Shown piece after piece: positions 4,473-5,405 of a stretch of 5,405 bases of DNA. The notes beneath the pieces are model-generated. The model did no database searches, was not told the DNA's origin, and saw only the letters and a program-made list of their open reading frames with translations. How positions within the stretch are numbered: position 1 is the stretch's first letter; each line of letters starts with the position of its first letter. The position numbers and the translations under genes are program-made. The stretch is taken from positions 1 through 5,405 of the forward strand of contig JAFYET010000323.1 of NCBI GenBank assembly GCA_017544125.1, given 5' to 3'. The stretch is from Ruminococcus sp. Its GTDB lineage: Bacteria; Bacillota; Clostridia; Oscillospirales; Ruminococcaceae.

Positions 4473-5405
4473 ATTCAACGGAAATTATGTAGTAGTAAAC
4501 GGGCTGACCGCCGTTTATAAGGTTTACATCAAGGCTGCCGTACTTGTTTCTCACCTGGTCGGCAAGTGCTTCGGCGGCTTCCTCGGTGACATCTGCGCCG
4601 TAGATTATAGTGCAGAATGAGCTGTCGCCCTTGACGAGCTTCTTAGTCAGCTTATATGCGCCCTTGGCAAGGTCTTTCTCAACGAATGAGAGCCTGCCGT
4701 TATCCATACACAGTATCTCGCCTTTCTTGATGTTGTGACCCTCATAGTCGCTGTCACGGGCTGCAAAGGTGATCGTGCCTGTTGACACGCCCTCGAGAGC
4801 GGCTGTCATATTCGATATATTCGACTTGGTATCAGAATCGGGGTCGAATGCCAGCATAGCCGATATGCCCTGGGGTATGGTGCGTGTCTGGAGGACAGTT
4901 ACCTTTCTGTCATCGCACAGCTTCATAGCCTGCTCTGCTGCCATGATGATATTCTTGTTATTGGGCAGCACGAACACGTTCTTTGCGGGGCAGGCAAGTA
5001 TTGCCTTCAGTATATCATCCGTCGAGGGGTTCATTGTCTGACCGCCCTTGACTATACAATCAGCGCCCAAGTCTGCAAACATATTCTCTATGCCCTTGCC
5101 CGCAGCAACTGTTACAAATCCGAATTTCTTATCGGGCTTTACAGGCTTGAACTCGGGGGTATCAGCCTGCTTTTTGGCGTTTTCGTGCTGCAGCTTCATA
5201 TTCTCGATCTTCGGCAGATTGATATGACCGAATTCGAGACCCTTCTGTATAGCAAGGCCGGGGTCGTTGGTATGAACGTGTACCTTGATTATCTCATCAT
5301 CGTCAACAACTACGACACAATCGCCTATCGTCTCTAAATAAGCACGCAGCTTTGAGGGGTCAGCGCAGTCTTTTTTCTTTGTGATGAGCATCTCTGTGCA
5401 GTATG
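4471..5405 (-). CDS. fakA: Fatty acid kinase subunit A (YloV/FakA), C-terminal part, 5' end outside window
   Basis: FakA is the ATP-binding subunit of fatty acid kinase. With a FakB protein that carries the acyl chain, it makes acyl-phosphate from exogenous fatty acids for phospholipid synthesis. About 311 residues are visible of a family length near 550; the N-terminal DhaL-like kinase domain lies beyond 5405. The reading frame stays open to the edge and encodes YCTE before the ATG at 5391, so that ATG is internal. Counting from it, the middle domain has VHVHT (37-41), whose histidines, with the Cys of YCTE, correspond to the reported zinc site of FakA. The C-terminal domain shows GGQTMNPST (117-125), LPNNKNI (142-148), PQGISA (173-178) and GGQPVYYY (294-301), and ends in ISVE, typical of the family. 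Family members usually follow an Asp23/YloU gene, which would be off the right edge. Confidence 0.93.
   Translation of the reverse strand, partial: YCTEMLITKKKDCADPSKLRAYLETIGDCVVVVDDDEIIKVHVHTNDPGLAIQKGLEFGHINLPKIENMKLQHENAKKQADTPEFKPVKPDKKFGFVTVAAGKGIENMFADLGADCIVKGGQTMNPSTDDILKAILACPAKNVFVLPNNKNIIMAAEQAMKLCDDRKVTVLQTRTIPQGISAMLAFDPDSDTKSNISNMTAALEGVSTGTITFAARDSDYEGHNIKKGEILCMDNGRLSFVEKDLAKGAYKLTKKLVKGDSSFCTIIYGADVTEEAAEALADQVRNKYGSLDVNLINGGQPVYYYIISVE

Noticed and set aside
5389..5391. ATG at 5391 as the start of the fakA gene
   Set aside because: The frame continues upstream to the window edge with the conserved YCTE residues, and the family is far longer. It is an internal methionine.
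1..5405. CRISPR array, tRNA, IS element or prophage remnant
   Set aside because: No spaced repeat series, cloverleaf, transposase motif or phage gene was seen. The genes are ordinary chromosomal single-gene units.

Overview
The window looks like chromosomal DNA of a Firmicute, most likely a gut clostridium of the Ruminococcus/Oscillospiraceae type. The evidence is consensus sigma-A promoters (TTGACA or TTGAAA, 17-bp spacer, TATAAT), strong AAGGAG-type ribosome binding sites, T-tailed intrinsic terminators, and protein families typical of that group (a type II branched-chain aminotransferase and FakA/YloV). The genus is an inference; no rRNA or other taxonomic marker is present.

Layout, left to right. 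Positions 1-329 hold no convincing gene: a GC-rich self-complementary segment (48-105), a 9-bp inverted repeat (138-183) and the ilvE terminator (277-306). ilvE, the branched-chain amino acid aminotransferase, runs leftward (330-1394) from its own promoter. A 449-bp non-coding gap follows, with a 10-bp-arm palindrome, a 13-bp-arm inverted repeat and an 11-bp-period direct repeat, and it ends in a perfect consensus promoter. That promoter drives a rightward gene for a membrane-anchored calcineurin-like metallophosphoesterase (1844-2965). It converges on a leftward GufA-type ZIP metal transporter (3022-3762), with one hairpin terminator between them. A 116-bp divergent region, rich in TATCAC/GTGATA words, separates the ZIP gene from a rightward GNAT N-acetyltransferase (3879-4451). 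The acetyltransferase converges on the 3' part of fakA, the fatty acid kinase ATP-binding subunit, which runs leftward and leaves the window at 5405.

The genes alternate in strand, each of the four complete ones has its own apparent promoter, and convergent pairs share bidirectional terminators. The window is therefore a set of single-gene units and not an operon. The functions (amino acid synthesis, phosphoester hydrolysis, metal transport, acetylation, phospholipid precursor supply) do not form a pathway. I found no phage, transposon, CRISPR, tRNA or defence gene, and no candidate for a new multi-gene system. The points of interest are regulatory: unexplained repeats in the 1395-1843 gap, a dyad covering the start site of the acetyltransferase gene, and a terminator built from the acetyltransferase's last codons.
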